64,000 nt of DNA from Methanoregula sp. (GTDB lineage: Archaea; Halobacteriota; Methanomicrobia; Methanomicrobiales; Methanospirillaceae). The stretch is taken from assembly GCF_028712425.1 (NCBI RefSeq), contig NZ_JAQTQD010000002.1, positions 62,001-126,000 of the forward strand. Direction: 5' to 3'. How positions within the stretch are numbered: position 1 is the stretch's first letter; each line of letters starts with the position of its first letter. This document shows, piece by piece, positions 1 through 10,195 of the stretch. A program made the translations under genes and the position numbers. Below the pieces are notes generated by a model. The model saw only the letters and a program-made list of their open reading frames with translations, was not told where the DNA came from and did not search any database.

Positions 1-1414
1 TGAAATCGATCTCGAATGTTTCCGGAACGCCCGTCAGTGTAACACGCCCGTACATGTCGAAGATTTCAGGTGTGAGTTTCCGGATATCGGGTATCACTTC
101 GAGCACCCGCTTTCCCTCAATACCGTAAAGCCCTGTCATCTGCCCGAACGCACGGTTAACGGAAAGATACACCCAGTCCGAAGGGTGGCCCTCCCCATCG
201 TAGATCATGCGACAGTAGGCAAACCCTTCGAGCATGTTCTCGAAGAGCGTGCGGTACTTCAGTTCACTCTCCCGCAGCGCATTTTCGATCCGTTTCCTTT
301 CCGTGATGTCAAAAAATGTGACCACGGCGCCAACAATCTCACCATTGGCGCGCTGGGGGTAGGACCAGTACTCGGCAGGGAACGAGGTCCCGTCGGCACG
401 CCAGAGCACTTCATCATCGACATGCGTGCCCGCGCCTCTCCTGAATGCCTGGTAGATCCGGCATTCTTCAACCGGGAACGGGGAACCGTCCGCATGCTTC
501 CCGTGGATCTGCCTGTGCATGTTCCTGCCGAGCAGTTCCTTCTCGTCAGAGTATCCGAGTATCCTGAGGCAGGCCGCATTGCAGAACGTACAGTTGCCGT
601 TCATGTCGATCCCGTACACCCCCTCAGCTGCCGAGTTGAGTAAAAGGAGTATCTTCTCCTCGCTCTCCTTCAGGGCATCCTCGGCACGGGTGCGCTCCGT
701 GATATCAACTCCCACAGCGATGAACCGGGCCTGTTCATCGCTTGCCGGGGGCAGCATCTTGGTATTCCAGAGAATGGTCTTTGTCGATCCGTCACGGCAG
801 GAAATGGCGGTCCGGAAATTTTCCAGGTAATCATTTTTTTCAATGATGCCGGCAATCGTTCTGGTGATCTCCTTCCGGTATCCGTTGTCAGGATACAGGT
901 GTTTCCAGATCGTGTTTTTGCCGATGACTTCGTTTGCAGGGTAACCGCTGATCTCTTCTGCTGCCCGGTTCCATTCGCGGATGATACCGTTCTTTTCCAT
1001 TACTATCAGCAGGACATTGGCATTCTGGACAATCCCCAGCTGGATATCCCCCGCCTTCTTCAGGCTGTCCCGTGACGCAGTGACAGCCTCGAAAAGGAAT
1101 GCGATAAGAGCTCCGACGGCCACGAACACGCAGGCGAGGATGAATGCTCCTGCGACTTCACTGGCACCGGCCCCGTAACCAATGACAAGGAGGCAAAAGA
1201 TCGCGCTCAGCAGGACTGTACCTACAATGCCTTTTTTCCGGTAGTGGTAGGCAAGGAGGGTGATGGGAATGTAGTACAGGTGCATGAAGATGATCGTGAT
1301 GCCGTTTGCCAGGCACCACGCGGTCAGGATGATGACGACAGCCGATGCTGCCAGCACCAGTGCCTGCCACCGCCGCTCGGTCATCCGGATTCCCTGCACC
1401 CGGGGAATTTTCAT
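1..1414 (-). CDS. Membrane PAS-domain sensor protein, probably a histidine kinase (C-terminus cut by window edge)
   Basis: The reading frame opens at an ATG at 1414-1412 and stays open to base 1, so the C-terminus lies outside the window; about 471 codons are visible. The first ~110 residues hold about four hydrophobic helices, a membrane sensor region without a large external loop. At least three PAS domains follow: one begins near LGIVQNANVLLIVMEKNG, one near ILLLLNSAAEGVYGIDMNG and one near YRTLFENMLEGFAYCRMI-type sequence. A kinase core is expected beyond the edge but is not seen. It starts 12 bases after the stop of the next kinase upstream, with a weak AGGGAT ribosome site, so the two are probably co-transcribed. 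Ligand unknown. Confidence 0.8.
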   Translation of the reverse strand, partial: MKIPRVQGIRMTERRWQALVLAASAVVIILTAWCLANGITIIFMHLYYIPITLLAYHYRKKGIVGTVLLSAIFCLLVIGYGAGASEVAGAFILACVFVAVGALIAFLFEAVTASRDSLKKAGDIQLGIVQNANVLLIVMEKNGIIREWNRAAEEISGYPANEVIGKNTIWKHLYPDNGYRKEITRTIAGIIEKNDYLENFRTAISCRDGSTKTILWNTKMLPPASDEQARFIAVGVDITERTRAEDALKESEEKILLLLNSAAEGVYGIDMNGNCTFCNAACLRILGYSDEKELLGRNMHRQIHGKHADGSPFPVEECRIYQAFRRGAGTHVDDEVLWRADGTSFPAEYWSYPQRANGEIVGAVVTFFDITERKRIENALRESELKYRTLFENMLEGFAYCRMIYDGEGHPSDWVYLSVNRAFGQMTGLYGIEGKRVLEVIPDIRKLTPEIFDMYGRVTLTGVPETFEIDF

Positions 1415-1426
1415 GAACAGTATCCC

Positions 1427-4042
1427 TTATTTCTTCTCATGCAGTACCATCGTGAACTTCGTACCGGATGAGCGGTCGAGCTCGATCGTCCCAAAGAGCT
1501 GGTCAACAAGGTTTCCGACAAGCCGGAGGCCCAGGGACGGCGTGTTCTGCCAGTCGATATCCGAAGAGATGCCGATCCCGTTATCCTGGACAACGACTGT
1601 CAGGATCTCTCCTTCTTCTGTCATCCGGATAGTAAGCTCACCCTTCCTCCCGTCAGGGAACGCATACTTGATGGCGTTCCCCACTAGTTCGTTGAGGATG
1701 AGCCCGAGAGGAATTGCCGTATCGATGTTCAGGAGGATCTTCCCAATATCAATGTTGAGGGCAACCTTCTGCCGATCGACTTTGTAATGACCGAAGATCT
1801 GGGTGACGAGATATTGGGTATAATCCGCAATATCGATCGAGGAGAGGTCCTCTGTCTGGTAGAGTTTCTCGTGGACAATGGCCATTGCCCGGACACGGCT
1901 CTGCATATCGCTTAAAGCCTGCTTCATTCCCGGATCTTCAAGTGTCCGCAGCTGGAGCTTCGTTAAGCTGATGATGATCTGGAGGTTGTTGTTAACCCGG
2001 TGGTGGACCTCCCGCAGGAGCAGCACCTTCTCGTCAAGGGATAACCGTATGGCAGCCTCTGCCTGTTTCCGGACTTCAACTTCCTCTTCGAGAGCTTTTG
2101 TCCGCTCCTTCACGATCTTTTCAAGACCGGCATTCAGGCGTGCAAGGTCAGCCTCTGCTTTCTTAACCGAGGTTATGTCCCGCAGTGATTCAATCGCACC
2201 GACGGTGTTTCCCTGAGAGTCGATCAAGGGGGACGTGACAAGCGAGATGGGGATCTTCCGGCCGTCTGCCTTTGTAATGACAGTCTGGGCGGTCACGGTC
2301 CGGCCGACCCAGTGGATATCCGAATAATCCAGCCGGGCCGAGTCCTTGTCAGGGTCCAGGACAAGATCGATGAGAAGCGGCCGCCGCCTGCCATATGCCC
2401 AGAGGCTGTATTCATAATTGCCTATTCCGATGATCTCTTCTGCAGGCACTCCGCTCATCACTTCGAGCGCCCGGTTCCATGCCAGCACGGTACCGGTTTT
2501 GTCAATAACATACGTGGGGTCCGGGAGGAAACTGATAATGTCCATGAAGAGTTGCCGGGACTCCCGGAGTTCCTCCTCGACCTTCTTGCGCTCGGTCATA
2601 TCGTGCGCAACGCAGACAATCGCGCGGACGGCCCCGGTGCTGTCATGCATGACGGATGAAGAAAGGATGATGGGAATCTTCCGGCCCCCCTTCGTCATAA
2701 AGATCCGCTCGATTTCCGTAACTGCCCGTGTCCCGGGCAGCATGCCGGTCGCTGCACCGTCCGGACGGGGACTGTCGGGCGAGAGGAGGTGGGAGAACGA
2801 ACGGCCGACCAGTTCATCCGACCGGTATCCCAGCACATCGCAGGTCCGCCGGTTCACGGACTGGATGGTGGCATCCGGCTCCAAGACAATCAGCATGTCG
2901 AACATGCTCTTTAAGATATCGTCGAAATAATCCCGGGAAACCGTTGTCTGGACCAGGTCCGCAGTCATCCTGTTGAATGAGTCCGCAAGCTCCCCGATCT
3001 CGTTCATCGAAGAGATCTCAACCCGCGTATCCAGGTTGCCCTTGCTGATCTCGCGGGTGGCATCACGGAGGAGGATCAGGGGTTTTGTGATGAACCGTGA
3101 TAGGAGGATGCCGGCAATGGACGCTAAGACGAGGCTTGCGAGCAGGATGATGATAGTGCGGTACAATCCTTTATTGAACTCCCGGTAGACCTCATCCACC
3201 GGCATCTCAACGACAACCGCCCAGTCCGGTTCTCCCAATGAGACATAATTGGCAATTACAGCATCTCCTTCCATGCCCTGTGTCACTTCTGCATCGTATA
3301 CCGTATCCCTGCCACTCACAAACCGGCGGACATCCTCAAGGCCAAGAACATTCTCTCCTTTGAGGATCCGGCTGATATCTCTATAGGCGATGAGGTTCCC
3401 CTGTCCATCCACGACATATGCAGTACCCCCCTCGCCAATCTTCAGGTTCCCGACAAGGTCCCACATGAACTTCAGGTTCACCTCAGCAGCCAGGACCCCC
3501 TTGTAATCCCCGAAGATATCCGTGACCGGTACTGCCATGACCACCATCGGCTCGCTGGATTTTTCATCGATATAGGCCGGCCCGATGAAGGTTTTTCCCT
3601 GGACTGCCCGTGCAAAGATATCCGCCCTGATTGGTTCTGAGATCTGGTTTGATTCGGCCCGCGAGACCCGGGATGACCGTGCCAGTTCCTCACCCGTGGC
3701 ATTGAACAGGATGACCTGACGGAATGCCGGATCGAAGTGCAGGAGTTTATCCAGGGTTGCCTTCTGCTGCTCCGGCGGCGAAGTCGCGATGCTTGACAGG
3801 TATGCGGTCTCCCGGAGTTTGTCCATCCTGTCAGTGACCATATTTTTCACGGTGTCGGCTGCGCCTTGGGCAATGAGTTTCTGCTCGTAGGATATGGTCC
3901 TCTGCTGGTTCTGGTAATTGGAAAAACCCTGGAGGCCGGTGGTGATGAGGACGATGGTGAGGCTCATGGCAACAAACGCGATTGCCAGCGTTACCGTAAG
4001 GCTGCGTGACTTCTTTTTATCCGAGGGGGTCTGGGGTGGCAT
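1427..4042 (-). CDS. Membrane sensor histidine kinase: dCache-like sensor, HAMP, two PAS, HisKA_2 and HATPase
   Basis: About 871 residues. A first membrane helix lies near residues 17-38, an extracytoplasmic dCache-like sensor spans roughly 45-290, and a second helix leads into a HAMP linker (about 318-370). Two PAS domains follow (about 375-495 and 505-630). A HisKA_2 dimerisation domain carries the acceptor histidine in REVHHRVNNNLQ, and the ATPase domain has the N box LNELVGNAIKYAF and a DNGIGI G box. The start at 4042 was chosen because GGAG sits 9 bases upstream; an ATG at 4051 is the alternative. The architecture is that of a transmembrane receptor for a small extracellular ligand. The partner regulator is not adjacent and the ligand is unknown. 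Confidence 0.9.
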   Translation of the reverse strand: MPPQTPSDKKKSRSLTVTLAIAFVAMSLTIVLITTGLQGFSNYQNQQRTISYEQKLIAQGAADTVKNMVTDRMDKLRETAYLSSIATSPPEQQKATLDKLLHFDPAFRQVILFNATGEELARSSRVSRAESNQISEPIRADIFARAVQGKTFIGPAYIDEKSSEPMVVMAVPVTDIFGDYKGVLAAEVNLKFMWDLVGNLKIGEGGTAYVVDGQGNLIAYRDISRILKGENVLGLEDVRRFVSGRDTVYDAEVTQGMEGDAVIANYVSLGEPDWAVVVEMPVDEVYREFNKGLYRTIIILLASLVLASIAGILLSRFITKPLILLRDATREISKGNLDTRVEISSMNEIGELADSFNRMTADLVQTTVSRDYFDDILKSMFDMLIVLEPDATIQSVNRRTCDVLGYRSDELVGRSFSHLLSPDSPRPDGAATGMLPGTRAVTEIERIFMTKGGRKIPIILSSSVMHDSTGAVRAIVCVAHDMTERKKVEEELRESRQLFMDIISFLPDPTYVIDKTGTVLAWNRALEVMSGVPAEEIIGIGNYEYSLWAYGRRRPLLIDLVLDPDKDSARLDYSDIHWVGRTVTAQTVITKADGRKIPISLVTSPLIDSQGNTVGAIESLRDITSVKKAEADLARLNAGLEKIVKERTKALEEEVEVRKQAEAAIRLSLDEKVLLLREVHHRVNNNLQIIISLTKLQLRTLEDPGMKQALSDMQSRVRAMAIVHEKLYQTEDLSSIDIADYTQYLVTQIFGHYKVDRQKVALNIDIGKILLNIDTAIPLGLILNELVGNAIKYAFPDGRKGELTIRMTEEGEILTVVVQDNGIGISSDIDWQNTPSLGLRLVGNLVDQLFGTIELDRSSGTKFTMVLHEKK

Positions 4043-4188
4043 CGGTGTCATCTCCGTGTTCGTCTCACTCGTTCATCCTGATCATACGGGTGATGAACCA
4101 TGACTACGGGGCACCCCGCTCCGATGGATGGATCCTGCATCGAAATCGTGTTCATCACACCACAGATTTTCATGGCTTGCCCTTCGTC

Positions 4189-5262
4189 TCAACGGAGGAT
4201 CTCGTCTGCCCTGCTCAGCAGGCCTTCGCTGACCGGAAGGCCGAGTTGTTGCGCCTGCCAGTAATTCAGCTGGAAATAGTTCTCAGCGGTGACCACCGGG
4301 ATCCCGCCTGCCGGTGTACCCCGGAAGATTTTGTCTGCCAGGATTGCTGCCTGCCTGCCCTGCGGGACACTCCGGGGTGCCAGGCCAAAGACCGTCTCAT
4401 GGCCATTAACGGACATGGACGGGCCCCCTGCCGGGATGGCATGCGCATCCGCGAATTCGCCGATAACGGCAAAACTGTTTGGTGTCACGAAGAGCGGCTC
4501 GGCAATGGCTAAAATGGCCGTGTCTTTGCCAGTAATGGATGCAGCCTGTTTGTTGAGTTCCGCCTCAAGCTCGGTTGCATTGTCCACAGGGATCTCAACC
4601 AACGTGATGCCGTCGGCGGACGCTGCGGTTCGCAGTGCAATAAGCTGGCTTGTGGTTGTGGGATATCCCCTCTGGTAAGGAATGAGCATACGCTTTGCGC
4701 CCGGCGCCAGTTCGCGCATGACCTCGTACCGCTGGAGGGTTAAGTCAGGACCTCCCCAGCGCACACCCGTGATATCCCCGCCGGGCTGCCGTACGCTCTC
4801 GATAAGGCCGGTCTCTTCCGTGAAGACATTGGCAAATACCACGGGAATGCCGGTTCCTTTCATGGCGGCTTTTGCCTCCTGCGATGCTTCCGTGGGGAAG
4901 ACAAGGACCAGGTCAACCTTGTTGTCCCGGAATTCTTGTAAGGCTGACTGGTATGCCGGCTGGTCAAAACCAACCATTTTCCGGGAATCGTAGACTATGT
5001 TTTTCCCTTCGGTATATCCCAGTTCGGCCATCTTCTCGCGGAAACCGTCTTCCGTATCGGCAAAAAATGCCATGCCGCTCAAGATCCCGACATGCCAGAC
5101 CTTTCCGGAGCTGCTGTTCTTTTCCTGCCCCGTGCCTGAACATCCTGCAACCAGTATCGCTCCCACAAGGAGCGTGAGGGAAAGGATCGTGAATATAAAG
5201 AATACATTCCGCGTCATGTTCCTCTGCCTTCCATACCGTTTCATCGGATCGTTTTTTGTCAT
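4189..5262 (-). CDS. ABC-type substrate-binding lipoprotein (ABC_sub_bind / COG2984 family), orphan
   Basis: 357 residues. A hydrophobic N-terminal stretch ends in a lipobox-like LVAGC (Cys about 41), so the mature protein should be lipid-anchored outside the membrane. The body matches the COG2984 (TrpX-like) periplasmic binding protein family, with a C-terminal ending of the form QLGLPVSEGLLSRADEILR that is typical of it. A strong ribosome site (GAGGAG) lies 7-8 bases before the ATG at 5262. The usual permease and ATPase partners are absent; instead it sits 9 bases after a giant kinase gene and upstream of a membrane sensor kinase. It may present a ligand to a kinase rather than feed a transporter (inference). 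The ligand cannot be told from sequence. Confidence 0.85.
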   Translation of the reverse strand: MTKNDPMKRYGRQRNMTRNVFFIFTILSLTLLVGAILVAGCSGTGQEKNSSSGKVWHVGILSGMAFFADTEDGFREKMAELGYTEGKNIVYDSRKMVGFDQPAYQSALQEFRDNKVDLVLVFPTEASQEAKAAMKGTGIPVVFANVFTEETGLIESVRQPGGDITGVRWGGPDLTLQRYEVMRELAPGAKRMLIPYQRGYPTTTSQLIALRTAASADGITLVEIPVDNATELEAELNKQAASITGKDTAILAIAEPLFVTPNSFAVIGEFADAHAIPAGGPSMSVNGHETVFGLAPRSVPQGRQAAILADKIFRGTPAGGIPVVTAENYFQLNYWQAQQLGLPVSEGLLSRADEILR

Positions 5263-5271
5263 GCCTGCTCC

Positions 5272-8200
5272 TCACGCCTTCTCATGCAAAACCATCGTGA
5301 ACCGTGTCCCCGATGATCGGTCGAGTTCAATTGTGCCATTGAGCTGGTCCACGAGGGAGTTGACCAGCCGGAGCCCCAGGGACGGGGCGTTCTGCCAGTC
5401 AAAGTCCGGGGGTATCCCGATCCCGTCATCAAGAAAAATAATGGTAAGGGTCTTCTCTTCGCGCTTGATGTTAACCGAGATCTCCCCACCTCTCCCTTTG
5501 GGGAACGCGTACTTGAGCGCGTTTGAGATCAGCTCATTGAGGATAAGCCCGAGCGGGATTGCGGTATTGATATCAACCCTGACATCGGGTGCATCGAGGG
5601 TAAACCGTATGCCCCGGCTTTTTGCGTCATAGAAGTGGAGGAGGCCGGTCCCGAGGAATTTGACATAATCGTTCAGGTCGATATGCGAGATATCTTCGGC
5701 CCGGTAGAGTTTCTCGTGAACAAGGGCCATCGCCTTGACCCGGTTCTGGCTCTCGCGTATCGTCCCAAGAACGGACTCGTCCTTTACCTGGCGTGACTGG
5801 AGGTTTAAAAGACTCACGATGATCTGGAGGTTGTTCTTCACACGGTGGTGGATCTCCTTTAAGAGCATCGTCTTTTCTTCAAGAGACGCCTTGAGTTTCT
5901 CTTCGGCGGCGATACGCTGCAGGTTTTCCTCCTCGAGAGCTTCGTTTGCCTTTGAAAGCGCCTCAGTGCGGTCTTTTACCCGCTGTTCCAATACCGTATT
6001 CAGGGAACGGATCTCTGATTCCAGCAGTCTCCGGTTCGTGATATCGATATTAACACCGGTAATCCGGAGAGCGGTGCCATCCTCATTCTTTTCTACAACT
6101 TTCCCTCTCCCGAGGATCCAGAGCCAGCCCCCGTCTTTTGTGCGCATCCGGTACTCGATCTCCAGCTGGGATTCACCTTCCTGGATCTTCCGCTGTAGAT
6201 CGGCAACAACCCTCTTTCTGTCATCCGTGTGTATCCATCCGGTCCAGGTATCAAAGTCAGCCGAAAACTCCCCGGGTTCGTACCCGAGCATGGTGTAAAA
6301 CCGGTCGCTGAAGACTGCTGTGCCCGAGGGAACGTGCCAGTCCCAGAACCCGGCATCGGCCCCTTCAAGGGCAAGGCGGAGACGCTGTTCGCTTTTACGA
6401 ATGGCATCCTCTGCCTCCTTCCTCTGCTGGATCGGCCGGGTGGTGACAACGATCCCGTTCACGCCGGGAACGTCGAGCAGGTTATTTGCTATGGCTTCAA
6501 CCCAGATGTATCCCCCGTCAGATTTCCGGATCCGGAACTCGGTAGGAATGCCTGAATTTGTCCAGTCGAAAACACCCTGGAGATCCTGTCTCACAAATTC
6601 AAGATCATCGGGATGGATGTAATCCATGGGATTCTTTCCGATGAGGGATCCCCGGGGAAGTCCGAGTATCCGTTCAGCAGAATCTGATTCATAGGTGATT
6701 TTTCCTTCGCGGTCGAGAACACGGATGATATCCGAGGAGTTCTGGATCAGGGCCGAGAACCGCGTCTCGTTCTGCCGGACTGCCTCTTCTGCCCGGATAC
6801 GTGCGGTGACGTCCCGTAAAGAGACGAGATTTGCCGGTTTTCCCTCGTAGGTAATGACTTTACCAATACTCTCAACATAAATCTCCGCTCCTTTTGCCGT
6901 TATGACCTTGTATTGGGCCAGATAGGCGTCATGGCCCTGCGCCACTTCCTCAAAGTCACGGATTGCATCCTTTCGGGACTCGGGAGCGACGAACTCCATC
7001 GCATTCCTGCCTTTGAGTTCTTCGGGAGTATCGACCCCCAGCGCCCGTGCGGCGGCTGTATTGGAAAACAGGATATTTCCCTGCAGGTCGAGAATGAAAA
7101 TAATTTCAAGAGCATATTCCACAAGGGAACGGAATTTCTGTTCGCTTGCCTCCAGTGCCCGGGCTGCAACATTCTTATCCGAGATATCCCTGACGACACA
7201 GAAGATCAGTTTCCGGCCCGAGAAGACAGCAGCATTCGTGCTTATATCGACGTCCAGTAAAGTGCCGTCCTTCCTCCGGTGACGTGTCTCGAAATGGTCC
7301 CCTCCTTCGTTCACGCTGCTGATCATGCCCTCAAGCTGCTCTTTTGTGGCAACCGCTTCCCAGTCCCAGACATGGAGGTTTTTCATCTCATCCGGGGTAT
7401 ACCCGAGCATGTCGGCGAACCGCTGGTTTGCCTCAAAAACCCGTCCGTCCTGATCAAGGGTGACAATACCGTCGCGGGACTGGTCTACCAGGATCCTGCG
7501 GCGGGCAGCCTCTTGAGCAAGTAACCGTTCGGCTGCTTTCCTTTCGGTGAGATCAAGGATGACCCCGACCATGCGGACGGCTTCGTTCGCCGCATTCCGT
7601 ATAATATAGCCCCGGTCAAGAACATCGGCATACGATCCGTCAGCTTTACAGAAACGGTACTCGTCTGACCAGTTCTCACCTCCAGTATCAATTTTTCTTT
7701 GGAGGCCGGTTACCACCCGTTCCCTCTCGTCAGGATGGACAAAGCTCTCCCATGTTTTTATGGTGAACTCGATTTCATCTTCCCGGTACCCGAAAATGTT
7801 GCTGATCCCCTCGTTCCACCACAGGTGGCCGGTGGTTAAGTCCCAGTCCCGGATGGTATCGTTTGTTGCATGGGAAATGAACCTGAAACGTTCATTGGAC
7901 TCCCGCACCGCCTCTTCGGCTTGCATCTTCTCCGTTACATCCTCATAGATTGCTACAATTGCTCCGGATTCGAGCCGGTACACATAGTTGTCCCGCCACC
8001 CGGAGATCCGGTTGTCCTTGTACAGTGAAACGGGAAATGCCTCTGCATATCCGGTTTCTGCAACACGCTGGAAGACTGCAAAAAGACCGAACTCCACGAC
8101 GCCCGGGAAGACCGAAAGCACGCTTTTGCCGACAACATTCTCCTTTCTGACGTTTTCAATCCTCTCTACGGCGCGGTTGATATCGCGGATGATGAAGTCC

Positions 8201-9468
8201 TGTCCGCTGAAAACAGGTTCATAGATAACCACGCCGCTACTCATGGTGTTGAAGAGGTCCCGGAAGCGTGACTCGCTTTCGGCAAGGGCTTTTTCTCCCC
8301 TCCGCATCTCTGTGATATCGGTGAGGACATTCAGAGAGGCCGGGCCCCCTTCGAATTCGATCAGGTTGCCCCGGACAATAACCTGCCGTTCCTGGCCGGT
8401 GTGTGTCAGTATCCTGATCTCATAGGGGTCAACGGTAATTCCCATCATACGTTGTTTCATGGAAGCGATGACACGTTCCCGGTCCTCGGGCACGATGAAG
8501 TCCAGCATGGACTTCCCGATGAGATCCTCATGGGCATACCCGGTGCTCTCGGACGCAGCCCGGTTCACGAAGAGAAGTTTTCCGTTCCGGTGCACAAGGA
8601 TAAAATCGGGCACCTCCTCAACCAGCGACCGGAATTTCCCCTCGCTTGCCCTGACGATCTCCTCGGTCTGTTTCCGCTCGGTAATGTCCCGGATCACCTC
8701 AATCGCACCGACGCGGTTTCCCGAAGTATCATACAGGTGAGTGGCAGTCCCCCAGAGACATGCGCCTTTGCCGCCGTAGATTCCAGCAACAAATGTCTCG
8801 GACGTTATGCGGTCATCATCGCGCTGGACAAACGGATACCGGTTCAGGATCTCGGTATCGGATTCGAGAACAAGATCGATCAGGAGTGGTCTTCTCTCAC
8901 CGTAGAAGGGGATGCTGTACTCATGATCGCCCTTCCCCAGCATATCCGCTGCAGGAACACCCGTCAGGTCTTCCATGGCATTGTTCCAGGCGATTACGGT
9001 GCCGGTGGTATCGATCGCCAGTACCGGGTCGGGGAGGAAAGCGAGGATGTCTCCAAGGCGTTTCTGTGTCTCCTGCTGTGCCCGTTCCGCCCGTACCCTC
9101 TCCTGGAGGTTTTCCCAGAACCGGATCGTCCTCCGCGAGATGTTCGGGAGGTCCTCAAAGACCGTTGCCGACTTGACGATATAATCAACAGCGCCGGACT
9201 TCATGATCTCGACGGCAAGACGCTCGTCCCCGTACCCGGTCATGATAATTAACGGGGTGGTGACCCTGTCATCCTCCCGGTTGATGATGTCAATGCCCCT
9301 GCCGTCGGGAAGGTTCCAGTCCGCGATGATCAGGTCGGGGGATTCGCGCGCGATAATCTCCCGCGCCTTCCTGAGGGTTGCCGCAGTCTCGACACGGAAC
9401 TGCCCGGGGTCCTGCCGGAATGCATGGAGGATGAGTTCGATGTGTTCGCGGTCATCCTCAATAATCAC
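5272..9468 (-). CDS. Soluble REC / eight-PAS / HisKA_2 hybrid histidine kinase
   Basis: 1398 residues with no membrane helix. An N-terminal receiver domain (about 1-110) has the acceptor aspartate in IIADWNLPDG and the conserved lysine in DYIVKS. Eight PAS repeats follow, starting near residues 130, 255, 385, 510, 635, 755, 885 and 1015. The HisKA_2 domain has the H-box EIHHRVKNNLQI, and the HATPase domain has LNELISNALKYAF and DDGIGI. The only standard start in this frame after the previous stop is GTG at 9468, which leaves the first receiver strand short. A GGAGGAGAG sequence lies about 50 bases further up without a usual start codon near it. The preceding response regulator ends in the same frame. 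Likely a cytoplasmic multi-signal kinase. Confidence 0.9.
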   Translation of the reverse strand: MIIEDDREHIELILHAFRQDPGQFRVETAATLRKAREIIARESPDLIIADWNLPDGRGIDIINREDDRVTTPLIIMTGYGDERLAVEIMKSGAVDYIVKSATVFEDLPNISRRTIRFWENLQERVRAERAQQETQKRLGDILAFLPDPVLAIDTTGTVIAWNNAMEDLTGVPAADMLGKGDHEYSIPFYGERRPLLIDLVLESDTEILNRYPFVQRDDDRITSETFVAGIYGGKGACLWGTATHLYDTSGNRVGAIEVIRDITERKQTEEIVRASEGKFRSLVEEVPDFILVHRNGKLLFVNRAASESTGYAHEDLIGKSMLDFIVPEDRERVIASMKQRMMGITVDPYEIRILTHTGQERQVIVRGNLIEFEGGPASLNVLTDITEMRRGEKALAESESRFRDLFNTMSSGVVIYEPVFSGQDFIIRDINRAVERIENVRKENVVGKSVLSVFPGVVEFGLFAVFQRVAETGYAEAFPVSLYKDNRISGWRDNYVYRLESGAIVAIYEDVTEKMQAEEAVRESNERFRFISHATNDTIRDWDLTTGHLWWNEGISNIFGYREDEIEFTIKTWESFVHPDERERVVTGLQRKIDTGGENWSDEYRFCKADGSYADVLDRGYIIRNAANEAVRMVGVILDLTERKAAERLLAQEAARRRILVDQSRDGIVTLDQDGRVFEANQRFADMLGYTPDEMKNLHVWDWEAVATKEQLEGMISSVNEGGDHFETRHRRKDGTLLDVDISTNAAVFSGRKLIFCVVRDISDKNVAARALEASEQKFRSLVEYALEIIFILDLQGNILFSNTAAARALGVDTPEELKGRNAMEFVAPESRKDAIRDFEEVAQGHDAYLAQYKVITAKGAEIYVESIGKVITYEGKPANLVSLRDVTARIRAEEAVRQNETRFSALIQNSSDIIRVLDREGKITYESDSAERILGLPRGSLIGKNPMDYIHPDDLEFVRQDLQGVFDWTNSGIPTEFRIRKSDGGYIWVEAIANNLLDVPGVNGIVVTTRPIQQRKEAEDAIRKSEQRLRLALEGADAGFWDWHVPSGTAVFSDRFYTMLGYEPGEFSADFDTWTGWIHTDDRKRVVADLQRKIQEGESQLEIEYRMRTKDGGWLWILGRGKVVEKNEDGTALRITGVNIDITNRRLLESEIRSLNTVLEQRVKDRTEALSKANEALEEENLQRIAAEEKLKASLEEKTMLLKEIHHRVKNNLQIIVSLLNLQSRQVKDESVLGTIRESQNRVKAMALVHEKLYRAEDISHIDLNDYVKFLGTGLLHFYDAKSRGIRFTLDAPDVRVDINTAIPLGLILNELISNALKYAFPKGRGGEISVNIKREEKTLTIIFLDDGIGIPPDFDWQNAPSLGLRLVNSLVDQLNGTIELDRSSGTRFTMVLHEKA

Positions 9469-9534
9469 GATGTGGATGGCACGATCTTGTTTACCGGTGG
9501 ATTCCGTTGATACCGTACTCTCTCCTCCAAAGCG

Positions 9535-9990
9535 TCAGTGTATGGCCGGTTTTGCGTTCCAGCTCATCCAGTAGGTCCCGAGATCTTTCATCAGTCGTGA
9601 AAAGGACTTGAAATCCAGGGGTTTGACAATATAACTATTGGCATGGTAGTCGTACGACTGGGCAATATCGTTCTCCGCCTCGGAACTGGTCAGGACGACA
9701 ACCGGTATGCGGAGGAGTTCCGGTGTCGACTTTATGGCTTTTAAGACATCGAGCCCGTCGACACGGGGGAGGCGGAGGTCAAGGAGCACAAGGTTTGGCC
9801 GGGGATTCTTTTCCGGATCGCTGTATGCGCCCCTGGTGAAAAGATAATCAAGGGCTTTCTCGCCATCCGGGACATAGTGTATGGTGTTGGCCACCTGCTG
9901 GTCCCGCATCCCGCGGAGAACCAGTTCGGCATGGTCCTCGTTGTCCTCAACAAGCAGGATATGGAAAGGCTCCCCGGTCAGATCAGCCAT
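9535..9990 (-). CDS. Stand-alone response regulator receiver protein (Rcp1-like)
   Basis: 151 residues, a single receiver domain and no output domain. The N-terminal strand ILLVEDNEDH supplies the acidic pocket, the acceptor aspartate is in LVLLDLRLPRVDG, the switch threonine in VVLTSS and the lysine in YIVKPLDF. The longer alpha4-beta5 region and the RGAYSDPEKNPRPNL insert match the Rcp1 group that pairs with PAS or phytochrome-type kinases. It is the first gene of the minus-strand block and lies 66 bases ahead of the eight-PAS kinase, so it is probably the regulator or phosphate relay for that kinase (inference). Confidence 0.9.
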   Translation of the reverse strand: MADLTGEPFHILLVEDNEDHAELVLRGMRDQQVANTIHYVPDGEKALDYLFTRGAYSDPEKNPRPNLVLLDLRLPRVDGLDVLKAIKSTPELLRIPVVVLTSSEAENDIAQSYDYHANSYIVKPLDFKSFSRLMKDLGTYWMSWNAKPAIH

Positions 9991-10195
9991 AAAGTTCTCT
10001 CTATTATCTCACTCGTATTAGTATTTTGGGTGAACATGGGATGTTATGGCAATGGCAGGGTAAGCGGACAATATTTTCACTGCCGGATCCTTCAAAGGCA
10101 TTCTCGTTCCGGAACGATCGCGTCTTGTTTCGTGATCACAGTAAAAAAAGACGGTTCCTGTGGTCATGTCAGTATGTGGACGATAACGGAGAATT

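Noticed and set aside
9535-9537. TGA between regulator and kinase as a recoded (selenocysteine-type) codon
   Set aside because: No cysteine or selenocysteine is expected at this site, no SECIS-like hairpin was recognised, and both halves are complete proteins without fusion.
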